NCBI RefSeq assembly: GCF_003171515.1
Contig: NC_089396.1
Location: 1,984,001-2,048,000, forward strand
Direction: 5' to 3'
From: Pyrenophora tritici-repentis
Lineage: Eukaryota > Ascomycota > Dothideomycetes > Pleosporales > Pleosporaceae
DNA: 64,000 bases
Part shown: piece by piece, positions 51,401 to 61,137 of the stretch
Numbering within the stretch: position 1 is the first letter of the stretch
How the letters are laid out: each line of letters opens with the position of its first letter
Translations under genes and position numbers: made by a program
The notes under the pieces: model-generated
What the model was told of the DNA's origin: nothing
Databases searched by the model: none
The model's input: only the letters and a program-made list of their open reading frames with translations

Positions 51401-52833
51401 ATGCAGCTCTCAACTTTCCTCCTCGCCGCTACTGCAATCGCACCAGCCTTCGCACAACTATCTGGAAAGGTCGGGCCTCTAACTACTCATGCGTCTAAAT
51501 CGGCTGTCAAGATTTGCAACGTACTTGACTATGGTGCCAAGGCGGATAAGGCGACGGATCTAAGTCCTGCGCTTTTGTCTGCGTTTACAGCGTGCAAGGC
51601 TGGTGGGACGGTTGTTATTCCTTCGGGAGATTATGCGCTGGCGACTTGGGTGACGTTTGAAGGAGGGAAAGCATGGGCGCTGCAGCTTGATGGTGTGATT
51701 TATCGGACGGGGAGTGCGTCGGGGAATATGCTGTTTGTGAGGAATGCGGATGATTTTGAGATGTTTAGTAGTATGGGGAAGGGGGCTGTACAAGGTAAGT
51801 GCGATATATGAGGTGGGTTTTGGGGTTTGTTCAGTGCTGACACATTGGGTAGGCTATGGGTATCAAGACCACAAGAACGGGAAGCGGAATGAAGCAAGGA
51901 TTCTGCGTCTCGAACAGACGGATAACTTCTCGGTTCACGATATCAAACTCGTTGATGCGCCTATGTTTCATTTCGTCATGCACACGTGTACCAACGGCGA
52001 AGCGTACAACATGGCGATACGCGGTGGAGAAGAAGGCGGTCTCGACGGCGTGGACGTAACAGGAACAAACATCTGGATCCACGACGTACGTATCCCGCAC
52101 ACCCTTTCCCCTCTCTACCTAACCCAATCCCCAGATAATGGTCACCAACAAAGACGAATGCGTAACCGTAAAATCGCCCTCCAAAAACATCCTAATTGAG
52201 AACATATACTGTAACTCCAGCGGCGGCTGTGCCATCGGTTCCCTCGCCGTCAACACCGCAATCTCCTCCATCGTCTACCGCAACATATACACCTCCAAAT
52301 CCAACCAAATGATGATGATCAAGTCAAACGGCGGAAGTGGCTACCTCGAAGATGTCCTCTTTGAAAACTTCATCGGCCACGGAAACGCGTATTCCTTCGA
52401 CATCGACCAAGCCTGGGCGTCTATGACTACACTCCCCGGAGACGGTGTCCAGCTCACCAACATCACTGCTAGGAACTGGAAAGGCACCGTTGCGAATGGC
52501 GCACAGCGTGGTCCAGTGAAGGTTGTGTGCGCGGATAAGACGCCATGTACGGGTATTACGATTGAGGATTTTGCCATGTGGACGGAGGTAGGGAGTAAGG
52601 TTGTTAATCGGTGTAAGAGTGCGTATGGAATTGGGGCGTGTTTGAAGAGTGGGATTGGAGGGGCGTATGCGCCGGTTATGGACACGCAAACGAGTGCGCC
52701 GGAGGGGTATGAGGCAGAGAGTATGACGGGGGATTTGGAAGAGGGGTTCGGAATTGATGAGGAGATTCCGATTCCGGAGTGGCCGGTGAGGTTTTATCCG
52801 GGTCAGGCGCCGATTACGAAGTTGGCAGGATAG
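51401..52833 (+). CDS. Secreted rhamnogalacturonan hydrolase (GH28)
   Basis: Three exons: 51401-51794, 51853-52085 and 52135-52833, giving 441 aa. Residues 1-18 ([18 protein letters not shown]) are a signal peptide, directly followed by [19 protein letters not shown], the mature start seen in Aspergillus rhamnogalacturonase A. GH28 beta-helix hallmarks are [49 protein letters not shown] (catalytic Asp region) and [11 protein letters not shown], which replaces the GHG of polygalacturonases and marks the rhamnogalacturonase branch. It would cleave the alternating GalA-Rha backbone of pectin RG-I outside the cell. The C-terminus ends [12 protein letters not shown], again as in RhgA. It is flanked by housekeeping TRA1 and a broken kinase gene, so it is not part of a CAZyme cluster here. 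Intact. Confidence 0.95.
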
Positions 52834-53229
52834 ATGGGGTTGTGTGGTTGTTGTGGGGGGTTTTGGCTTGTATATATTTGACTTTTCATGTATCTATGTT
52901 TTCGAATTTACAGGCTAGGTGCTTTCTTCGATCGCAAATTTGCTGCATCGATGTGATTTCTTGAAGTCTCTTTGGATTTGAGCATTTACTAAAGCTGTGG
53001 TTAATACACTACAATCTGCCCAACACCACAATCGTTTCGTATTATTGCATGCGACCTAATGATGACCCCGAGACTCTCTTCATGCTTATTACAACTACAG
53101 TAGATTTTCAAATTTTCAAGGAGCGCCATTGGCTTATAATATTGCGTATCATGGTAGTGTTATAGATGAACCATGGTACACCAAATACCTAACAGCCTCA
53201 CTATGAACTAAACCCCAAGTCGGTGACCC
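52834..53229. other. Intergenic between converging rhamnogalacturonase and kinase-like genes
   Basis: About 400 nt of A/T-rich sequence with no coding frame; 3' ends of both neighbours. Confidence 0.55.
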
Positions 53230-54119
53230 CTATCCTGCCCGCCCTCCACTACGAACCCACCTCTCACATCCCTCACGAATCACATTCGGCAGCTCCTCAG
53301 GCGTCAGTCTATCCCCCAGGACTCTTCATCAAACAAGCACTGACTCCCCGTTCCAAAAACTGCGACGCACCCGACCCGTCCCGACCAAACGGCCTTCCCA
53401 TTTCCACTAATCTGACCACCGGAACCCTGCTCCCTAGAAAAACACACTGCAACACCAATCCCACCCCCCAAACGTCCCTCGATTTCTTTAATTCCTCCTC
53501 TGGTGGCCAGAACCTTGGATCTCCACCCAGCCCACGTGTCTCCCCATCTCCATCCCCGGCAGCCCTCACACACCCAAACCCACTCAAAACCACCCTCGGA
53601 TACCCATGACCCATCTCAACCGTACCACTCTGATCCCACGTCAGATATACATTTTTTGGTCTAATATCCCCATGTATCATACTCTCCCAGCCCCCCCTTC
53701 TTCCCCTCTACCACACTCCCTCCCAGCGCCAGCAGCCTCGTCTCCTCGTATCCATATCCTGTTGTGAGAAAACACACGGCGAGGGCTAGATCCCAGAAGA
53801 TCTTCCAGAGAAAGCCTTCATCTGGGAGGACGATGCCGTTTTTTATGAAATTGTCTAGGCTGCCGAGAGGGCAGTGTTGGAGGTAGAGGGATGTGTAGGG
53901 GTCCGTGGAGATGTAGGCGAAGAGCGAGATTATGTGTGGGTGGTTTTTGAGGCGGGTTAGGGCGGCGATTTCGCGAAGAATAGAGGGGGAAGTGGATTGG
54001 GTAGGGAGGGTACGTTTTTCGATGTAGAGAGTTGATGTGGGGATGTGTTTTGTGAGGTATGTGGTTTGCGTAAGTTTTTGGAAAGTGAAGAACTCGCTGC
54101 GGGGGTGATTTGTGGACAT
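53230..54119 (-). CDS. Protein kinase-like protein, frameshifted
   Basis: The N-lobe opens at MSTNHPRSEFFTFQ and includes LYIEKRTL (possible VAIK-type Lys, K35), REIAALTRLKNHPHIISLFA (helix C and beta 4) and a hinge LYLQHCPLGSLDNFI. The next segment continues in another frame with HGDIRPKNVYL (catalytic loop, Asp kept), LSGFG in place of DFG, WPPEE for the APE region and DVWGVGLVLQCVFLG. A third frame holds DRLTPEELPNVIREG, the subdomain XI Arg segment. Joining them requires one base fewer in a 7-base C run (53691-53697) and one fewer in a 5-base C run (53313-53317), which leaves 296 codons and no stop. The altered DFG suggests weak or no catalysis even if translated. The short size and lack of extra domains resemble accessory kinase-like genes of plant-pathogenic fungi. 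Confidence 0.6.
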
Positions 54120-54799
54120 TTCGCGTGAGAGAGCGAGATAATATGCCTGTAGGGGAAACTTGTTCCTTAAAAGAGAAGGATAGTTGGATTACTGCAGATT
54201 TTAAAGAAGAATTTTTAGTTGAGGACAGAAAGACGTGTTTTTGAGTGATTGGAAGTGGCGTAATGCTTTGATTGCTGGCAACATGATGATGAGTATGGGT
54301 GATATCGCATCGTAAGGATGATATCGTTTTATATAGTTCTCTGTCAATACTCGAATATCTGGAAGTAGTGATGGCTGGGAGCTGGCTTGATATTTAGTTG
54401 GATATGTGTTTTTTGGCGTTTATGACAAGAATAATTCAATAACATCTTTGATTTCCTCTACGCACATGCGATCGCGGCTCACATGTATTGCTATCTTCGA
54501 GGATTGACGCATCATTCAAAGTGGCCTGGCGGTGTTTAGTGTGCCAGAGAATTCCCCATGTTGCTGTGGGTCCCAGCCGGCAACTCAAGTTGGAGTCGCA
54601 TCGCCGAACGCGGGGTTTCACCAAATTCAGGTACACTAATGCTTACCAAGATATGTACCCTCGGGTCGATTTGGCGGCATTTGCAGATCCATAGAGTGAA
54701 ATCATAGAACTATATAAACTAGCAACATCGCCGTTGTCATTTTCTCGCTTCACACACTCCTGTTGCGCTCAATTGGTGACGTAATCTGCTACCTTCAAT
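54120..54799. other. Divergent intergenic region (kinase-like - / DUF3237 +)
   Basis: No gene seen. A TATATAAA box at 54711-54718 precedes the DUF3237 gene. Confidence 0.55.
54711..54718 (+). promoter_or_regulatory. TATA-box candidate for the DUF3237 gene
   Basis: TATATAAA lies about 85 nt upstream of the ATG at 54800, the usual distance for a fungal TATA promoter with a short leader. Confidence 0.5.
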
Positions 54800-55466
54800 A
54801 TGCGGCTCTTCAATACTCTCGCTGCACTCACGGCTCTCTCCACACTCACAATGGCGCGACAAACACCTTCTCCACCGATCATGACGCTGATATACAGCAT
54901 GGAAGCGAAACTGGGAGAACGATTTTCGTTAGGCCCTGTCCCGACCGGTGAAGAGCGCATCGTTATTCCCATCGTTGGGGGAACTTTCGAAGGGCCTAGA
55001 CTATCTGGTAAGAAGTCCAGTTAAAGGATCTGCTAATGCGCCATGTGAATGAAGTCTGCCACTAGAACATTCTTCAATTCCACCTTGACCAAGAACAGGC
55101 CTCGTGTAGTATGACTAACACATTCACAGGCAAAGTCCTTCCACTTGGCGCAGATTGGCGTCTAACAGATGCGCGAGGCGCCATTCGACCAGATGCTCGT
55201 TACAATATCCAAACCGACGACGGTACCTTCATCACTGTCATGACCGAAGGATTGCCACCAGGTCCGGATGGCCGTACGATGCTAAGAGGGGTATTTGAGA
55301 CGAGCACGAACGGAACAGCTGAATGGTTGAATGAGGTGGCTGCTGTAGGAGTCTTGACTAGGAACGGGACGGCGAGCGTGATGATTGATATGTGGCAGGT
55401 CAGTGTATGGGAAGGAAGAAGTACATGTCTGGCGCTAATGGAATTTAGGTTACACCACCAGGCTGA
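54800..55466 (+). CDS. Secreted DUF3237-family protein
   Basis: Exons 54800-55007, 55130-55398 and a 6-codon last exon 55449-55466 give 164 aa. Residues 1-19 (MRLFNTLAALTALSTLTMA) are a signal peptide. The rest follows the DUF3237 pattern: LIYSMEAKLGERFSLGPVP, GEERIVIPIVGGTFEGPRLS, GKVLPLGADWRLTDARGAIR and ARYNIQTDDGTFITVMTEG. DUF3237 is a small beta-barrel family of unknown function. The terminal exon (VTPPG) is short, so the exact C-terminus is less certain: without splicing at 55399 the frame runs to 55545. The N-glycosylation sequons NGT and NAS-type sites fit a secreted protein. It is probably an accessory extracellular protein. Confidence 0.8.
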
Positions 55467-55776
55467 TGATCGCGGTTTGAATAAGATGGTTGACCCGGTG
55501 ACTTTGAATTGCTGTACCAGGCTCATAGCAATAAGTACCTTATGAACAGAATGAACTAGATGGTTTCAAATTAATATCGGTATAACCAAAAATTTTTATT
55601 GCGTTGGCTTGATGTCGGCATCATATTCTGAAAGTGGCGCCTGTGGCTTGATGTGTGGCTGGTAACTAGCCGAAAATCTAAGTCCGACTTCGCTCTTTCC
55701 GTCTTTCCCTACCTCACGAACATCAGATAACTTTCCGTTACAGTACAACATTACGTTCAGAATAAATTGATTCAAT

Positions 55777-56673
55777 ATGGTGGACCCGCAACAATGGCAG
55801 CTTCTTCCACCCGAACTGGTAGAGCTTCAAATCGGCCAAATCGACCTATTGCTGGCCATGTACCCGGAAGAAACCGTGCTTGACGAAAACTCCCAGCATA
55901 TATTGGATATCTTTCGTGGGACCGACATTGATAGAGCAAAAGCTGTGGTCAAAGTCACACCTAGTATACCGGTGAATCTTGATCTGCCTATCGCAATATC
56001 CGAAGAAGAGTCATCGAATTCCCAAACATTGCGACTGGATCTTGGGGTACCGTTTGTATACGAGGGATACCAGCCACCGTTAGATCCACCGGAAGTCAAA
56101 GTCCGCATACAACAACCCCATTGGATGAGTAGAGCAGCGACAGCGCAGTTGACATCAGAGCTCCCGCAAGACGAAGACCTACTTGGCACCATCGAGCATA
56201 TTCGAGAAGCAGCCGTTGCGTATCTAGTGGAAGCTCAGAAGAAAGACACAAACGCGGTACATGTAACCGAGGAGGTCGGCCCACTTGTAAGAGTCTGGTT
56301 CTACTTCCCCTCGATTAGCACTCGATCCAAACGCGACGACTTCATCATTCACGCCCCATTATACCAATTGACCGGTTTCCTGTATGCCGGAAAGCCTGGT
56401 CTGCTCTGTGTGGAAGGTGGCTCGCAGAGAATCGATGACTATATGAAATTCATCAAGACTGAGAGCTGGGGAGATATCCCTGCGCATCACAAGAAGGTCA
56501 GCGAGCGACACAGGGAAAAGTGCGAGAAGAAGGTGTTTCACGATATGACCGAGATTACAGATACTGTAGGTGAGAGAAGAGGTCAAAGAGCAAATAGAGG
56601 GGATATGAAGGCGATTGAAGAGTGGCTAGTGGAGAGGGGACTGGGCGATGCCTTCACGAAAGTTTTGATGTAG
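55777..56673 (+). CDS. RWD domain plus DUF1115 protein (RWDD2-like)
   Basis: Intronless 298 aa frame. The N-terminus (ELVELQIGQIDLLLAMYPEE) is a typical RWD-domain opening with the Tyr-Pro pair. LRLDLGVPFVYEGYQPPLDP and PPEVKVRIQQPHWMSR continue the RWD fold. The C-terminal half (RVWFYFPSISTRSKRDDFII, LTGFLYAGKPGLLCVEGGSQ, DDYMKFIKTESWGDIP) is the DUF1115 domain found in RWDD2 proteins. RWD domains mediate protein-protein contacts, for example in GCN2 and RING proteins; the role of the RWDD2 branch is unclear. The C-terminus (KAIEEWLVERGLGDAFTKVL) is helical. Intact. Confidence 0.9.
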   Translation: MVDPQQWQLLPPELVELQIGQIDLLLAMYPEETVLDENSQHILDIFRGTDIDRAKAVVKVTPSIPVNLDLPIAISEEESSNSQTLRLDLGVPFVYEGYQPPLDPPEVKVRIQQPHWMSRAATAQLTSELPQDEDLLGTIEHIREAAVAYLVEAQKKDTNAVHVTEEVGPLVRVWFYFPSISTRSKRDDFIIHAPLYQLTGFLYAGKPGLLCVEGGSQRIDDYMKFIKTESWGDIPAHHKKVSERHREKCEKKVFHDMTEITDTVGERRGQRANRGDMKAIEEWLVERGLGDAFTKVLM

Positions 56674-56831
56674 TTCTGGAGCGCTTTGGGAAATACACAT
56701 CCCAATATTCAATTTCGAATCGCCATCGAAGCTGTATTGCACGATTTCTGCAATATCAGACTGGCAGAATTGTGTGCCTCAAATTGAGACAGTACATCAA
56801 CCATTCCAGATGCCCGAAAGCTCGCGCTCAT

Positions 56832-57635
56832 CTACTCCCCCACCTCCCCAATCCAAAACAGCAAATTTGGTTGACACTCCTGTGGCAATGTCCCAACATT
56901 CCTAATCGTATAAAACAACGTCACCTTCTTTACAACCTTATGCCCCAACTGCCGCTTATGCTGCACCAACAACCAAGCCACACCGCTTCCATTCGGCGTC
57001 CCCAGCAGAGCATGCGCCTGCTCGCTATCCGCGTCGAAGCTAATACCCGGCCACACCGGTACCCACTCCTCATCCTCCTCTTCCTCTGCCCGGTAGTCTG
57101 TCAGGAGCTTACTGGTCACCACGACAGTATCTCTGTTCGTAATGGTCCAACGGAGCACATAATTCAGGTCGCCGCCACGCTTCTCTTCATCTGCGACGGG
57201 TTCAGTCCATGCGAGAAAAGCTATGTCTGACCAATAGTTCAATACCTCAGGTTGTGTGGGGCGGTCGTATTTCGTATTTTCGGTTGCGACGAGGAAGCCG
57301 TTGGGTCGGTCTACTACGTTTCTGAACGTCGCATAAAGTTTTGTGTACTCTTTGTCGCCAACGACGCTCTCTTGGTTGTAAGTTACTTGGACGGGGAGAT
57401 TATGGCTGCCTTGACCAAGTTCTGCTATGATATTATGAACCAAGGGAAATGAGACGAGGTGTGAAATAGTGGACCTGCTATAGTTGTGTTGTGCGAGTTG
57501 TTGGTGGTCAAGGAAATGACTTCCTGGTGAGTCGCCGTTCAGCATCGCTGCGCGGAGTCGTTTGCCCTTGGCAACTGCTTTGTCGTAGGTTAATTGCGCG
57601 TTCATTGAGAAGTGATCTGGCTCGTAGGAAGTCAT
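56832..57635 (-). CDS. Hypothetical protein, soluble, unknown family
   Basis: Intronless 267 aa frame convergent with the RWD gene, 158 nt between the stops. It has no signal peptide or membrane helix. Features are an N-terminal DKAVAKGKRLRAAMLNGD helix, a beta-rich middle with alternating hydrophobics, an acidic AEEEEDEEWVPVWPGI segment and a C-terminal WLLVQHKRQLGHKVVKKVTL. Composition and codon usage look like real coding sequence and the frame fills most of the gap, but I recognise no domain. Confidence 0.65.
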   Translation of the reverse strand: MTSYEPDHFSMNAQLTYDKAVAKGKRLRAAMLNGDSPGSHFLDHQQLAQHNYSRSTISHLVSFPLVHNIIAELGQGSHNLPVQVTYNQESVVGDKEYTKLYATFRNVVDRPNGFLVATENTKYDRPTQPEVLNYWSDIAFLAWTEPVADEEKRGGDLNYVLRWTITNRDTVVVTSKLLTDYRAEEEEDEEWVPVWPGISFDADSEQAHALLGTPNGSGVAWLLVQHKRQLGHKVVKKVTLFYTIRNVGTLPQECQPNLLFWIGEVGE

Positions 57636-58933
57636 TTGATAGTAGAATGAAGGTTTTTGGGATCAATTGGGACCAATTTATGTCAAAATAGGTTGATTGC
57701 TTCCATAGAAGTCATGCGACAAGGTTCAGTCATTCTATTACTTTTTTAGGACTACAATAGCACTAGCACGAGGTAAAGGTACACGCATATGATATAGCTA
57801 ACAATACTACTCAAACTACTCCTGTCGGCGCCACATATACGGCACTGCTGCCTAAACACCCTTATTCTCCTTCACTTCGTTGTGTAACCCCATGTTGAAA
57901 AGAGGAAAGTGGCCGAGAACGGGCTCTGGAGGGTGAGAGTTAGCGAAAGGATGACCCTTACCAATAGTGGACTAGTAGGTGCTGGGTATCGGGAACAACT
58001 GAGCCATTGGGTTGATCGTTGTGTTTGACTGCTGTGTAGATCGTTTCCAAGAAGGAAAAAAATCTTCGCTTCTAAGTGTATATGAATTGAGGCGGGTGTT
58101 AATTTACATGGTGAATGTAGGAGTAGAGACGCAGGTACCGCTAGACATAGCAGGTTAGTAGCTAAGGAAGTATTGGCGTTCAAATATGTCGAGAGCTGTT
58201 TTTCGAGCATAGTGTCAAGCGTCAAGGTTGGGGAGAATCATGTTGTATTAGAGCTGCTGGAAAGAGGTCTATCTACGCAGTGGGAAGAGGGAGTGAAAGA
58301 GCTAGGCAGTAAAGGTACTAGCGGGTAAATGGGTGGCTGCCTGGTTACCCAAGGAGGAGCTAAGGGATAAGCCCTATGGCCGACACATAGCAACCACTAT
58401 GTTTGGCAATAGTAAATGTAGTCTCAACTACTAGTCATCTTAATTCGTTTCCTCGAACATGTCTTCGGGCAGATGAACCTTGTACTCGATCCTAATTTGA
58501 TCATGATTTATAGCTCAGCAGACTTTCATGGTTCGGTTGTAAGCATATATGAATACTCAAAGCTTTCGTCAGGAGTTTTTCACGTCCTTTCCTCAAGCCA
58601 AGAACTTTTGAATGCATGTCATCAACTCCTGTATTCTCTTGCGGGAGTTTATCTAGGATGTGGACACCTCGTGGTAAGTAGTTGGGTACACTTATAGTAT
58701 GTGGATTTGCCATGCTTGCGAGCGCAAAAATCTCGCAACGACTATCCATATACTGATCTTGTCGTAAGATTTCAGTTAGAGTGCGTAGACTTGGTACAGG
58801 AGTTCTAGGATGCCTAGTGCTGTCACGCGACATCAGACGATCACGTGCACATTCACCCCACATCCAGACCACAAACAATCAAGAACACCTCCACTCCATC
58901 GATCAAACTATCCCGCACCACTACAGATTCAGT
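57636..58933. other. Intergenic, A/T-rich, no supportable gene
   Basis: Only short frames without domains, for example 57872-58225 (-), which is Ser/Leu-rich and has no support. Confidence 0.5.
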
Positions 58934-59292
58934 ATGGCTACCCCCGACGAAGTGCACTTGAAATGCACTAGAGTGCATGGCTCAACCTCAACAATGCGAC
59001 CGACGACAGCACGGAGTCTGACTTCTGGATCTTGCCTGACTTTGACGACTGGGAAATCGACACGGAAATGCAGCGGAAAGAAGTGACACAGGTCGACTTA
59101 TAAATGGCTCCACTGCTTCATCGCGCATCGACGTCAAATCGCGAGCGGCTGAGGGGCACGGCTGGAAGGCGATGGGTGGGACTTTGTGGGTGGGAAGTAC
59201 GGCGAGGAAGAGAAGGTTGCTAGTCAAAGCGAAGAAAGCGTGGATGAGGAGTTCGATGTCGTGGTTCTGCCGGATGAGAGGGGGTCTTGCTG
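58934..59292 (+). pseudogene. Remnant of an acidic protein gene next to the transposon
   Basis: Two stretches look like former coding sequence in different frames. One reads SDFWILPDFDDWEIDTEMQR (around 59020-59080). The other reads GWDFVGGKYGEEEKV, then EESVDEEFDVVVLPDERGS, ending at a TGA at about 59290-59292. No single frame or clean intron joins them or joins the first to the ATG at 58934. The Asp/Glu/Trp-rich composition is unlike random intergenic DNA. The right end is about 50 nt from the inverted repeat of the Fot1-like element. I do not recognise the family. Confidence 0.3.
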
Positions 59293-59344
59293 ATCCAGCA
59301 AGCAACACCTCTCTCGGTGCTAATGAAAACAGCCGATAGGATTA

Positions 59345-59421
59345 AGCTAGCTGACCGGGATGTTGATCACCCGGGGATGTTGATCACTCACAAATCCCAG
59401 CACTCCCACACAAAACACGTG
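59345..59421 (+). repeat. Left terminal inverted repeat, 77 bp
   Basis: Starts AGCTAGCTGACCGGG and ends CACGTG. It contains the 12-mer GATGTTGATCAC twice, at 59359-59370 and 59376-59387, 17 bp apart, candidate transposase-binding sites. It pairs with the right repeat with one mismatch. Confidence 0.93.
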
Positions 59422-59439
59422 CTTATTCTCTCAACGTAG

Positions 59440-61026
59440 TTACAATTGCCACTCTGTACACATAGACTGAAGCGTTTGAGCTGCTGTTTCAGCTGCTGTT
59501 CTTTCTGCAGCCTTTTCCTCAGCATTAACATCGCGCTGTGCCTAAAGAAGCTGTGAGGCCTGTACGGCAACTATAATTGTATCTACATCTGCAAAGCGTT
59601 GATTTAGGTTAACACGAACCTTCTTTCGTGGCTGTTGAGGCTTAAGAGCCTTAAGTTAACTATAGAGTCTTCTATTCTCTGTTTCTAGCTGTGCTGCGCG
59701 TATATTTGCTGTAGCAAGTGCCTTGCCAACTTTCTCGATGAATTAATGAGTCTTTCGCCCAAGACTTTCGTCCTTGTGAAGCTGCCGCTGCGCTACAAAA
59801 ACCTTACGAGGTCTGTGAGGGGTAGAGAGATAACTCTGAGTAGATTGAGGTTGATCCTGACGCGGTGGAGTGATAGGCCGTTAAGTTACTTAAGATGAAT
59901 TGACTACCCGGTCAATATTGAATGGGCAGATACCTGCAGTAGCCTATCCTGCCCGGATAACTTTCTTAGTAATTGCGCGCTCTCTTGCGTGATAATAAGC
60001 TGTAATAAAGCGCTCTTTCTTTACTGGTGCGGCGTCGTTAAGGTACGAGAGAGCCTGAATTTGCTGGCGGTAAAATCTCTTTACAACTAAGAAAACCGAG
60101 AGATCCAGAGGCTGTAAGATATAAGAAGCGTGCGCAGGTAGAAACAGAAGATAGACTTTATTCTGTTTACAAGTCTATAGAGAATCCAGACTTATATAGC
60201 TACTGTGGCCATCGAGGATAAGCATCCTCCAACGATCATCTAGTAGAGCTGTCTTGGGTAGAAACACCCGCTCTAACCACTCAACTCCTATCGCATTCGA
60301 TGTCTAGCCGTTCTCCGACGTTGTGTAAAGCCACTTAGGAATTATTGCTGGAAACTAAGTGCTTTGTAGGCTCTTCCCTTTGAAAATAACTAAACAGCGA
60401 AGTTTCTTGCCCGTAGCCGACACGCACTCGATTACCGACGCCCACTCGCGGTTCTCTAGAGACTGATGGTAAGCCTTCTTCTTCTAACTAGATGCGAGTA
60501 CTCTGGTGTTAGCACATACACCTAAGGCCTTCCCAGTCTTATCTATATTCCATATATCCTCAGCTCTTATACCCAGCCTCGTACGAGTCCTCTCAAAGAG
60601 CTCAAGAAACGCGCGTATCTGTACCGGTGTCGCTCCCTTAGCTCGAGCAGCTTCAATCTTTCGGCCTACAACAGATGCGACGCGTGGGTTGCGCTTGAGG
60701 AAGGCAGCCATCCAATGCTTGCCTACGGGTCTGTGGTCTCCATTCATCCGGAGGATTCGGTTCGCCATTTCTCGTGCGCGTGCGTGGGAGGGAGGAAAAG
60801 CTCGTGCTTCTTCTTCGAGTATCCATTGTACGAGGAAGTCCTCCTGCTCTGGAGTCAATCGCTGCTGGTATACGTGGCTGGCTTGGTTGCTTTGTCTGCC
60901 GCGTATGCGCGTTGAGATTGTGGATTGCGGGATGTTGTACGCCTTTGCAGCCGCCCTCTGACTTAGGAAAACACCAGCATCGATATCGCTGATAGCTGCT
61001 TGTATAGCTGCTTCACGGTCGCCCAT
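59440..61026 (-). pseudogene. Fot1/pogo transposase with ten internal stops
   Basis: The frame opens with MGDREAAIQAAISDIDAGVF and a psq-type helix-turn-helix (SQRAAAKAYNIPQSTISTRI), then a CENP-B/Tc5-type HTH (LTPEQEDFLVQWILEEEARA). The DDE catalytic domain follows: IWNIDKTG (first Asp), MLILDGHSSY (second Asp) and YILQPLDLSVF (third Asp). All three acidic positions are present. The first 180 codons are open. The rest is the same frame with stops ending at 60484, 60355, 60304, 60175, 59944, 59890, 59881, 59743, 59656 and 59542 (low coordinate of each), and the natural stop at 59440-59442. There is no frameshift in 529 codons. Each stop is TAG or TAA at sites where Gln or Trp would fit, as produced by C-to-T or G-to-A changes. 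Confidence 0.92.
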
Positions 61027-61051
61027 TTTGATTGAGTATGTAGAGAGACAA

Positions 61052-61128
61052 CACGTGTTTTGTGTGGGAGTGCTGGGATTTGTGAGTGATCAACATCCTC
61101 GGGTGATCAACATCCCGGTCAGCTAGCT
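61052..61128 (-). repeat. Right terminal inverted repeat, 77 bp
   Basis: Reverse complement of the left repeat except for one transition (CCCGGGGAT on the left, CCCGAGGAT here, both read inward). The same pair of subterminal 12-mers is present. Confidence 0.93.
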
Positions 61129-61137
61129 TAGACTTTC

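Larger units (their letters stand above)
59345..61128 (-). mobile_element. Fot1/pogo-like (Tc1-mariner superfamily) DNA transposon, inactivated
   Basis: A complete 1784 bp element with 77 bp terminal inverted repeats (59345-59421 and 61052-61128) flanked by TA on both sides (59343-59344 and 61129-61130), the target duplication of the superfamily. The repeats differ at a single base. Inside lies one transposase frame on the minus strand (61026-59440) interrupted by ten stop codons. Size, TA site and transposase type all fit fungal Fot1/pogo elements, which are about 1.8-2 kb. It probably cannot move on its own, but the near-perfect ends could still be acted on by a transposase from elsewhere. 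Confidence 0.93.

Noticed and set aside
57872..58225. 117-codon Ser/Leu-rich minus-strand frame
   Set aside because: No domain and a low-information composition; not distinguishable from chance.
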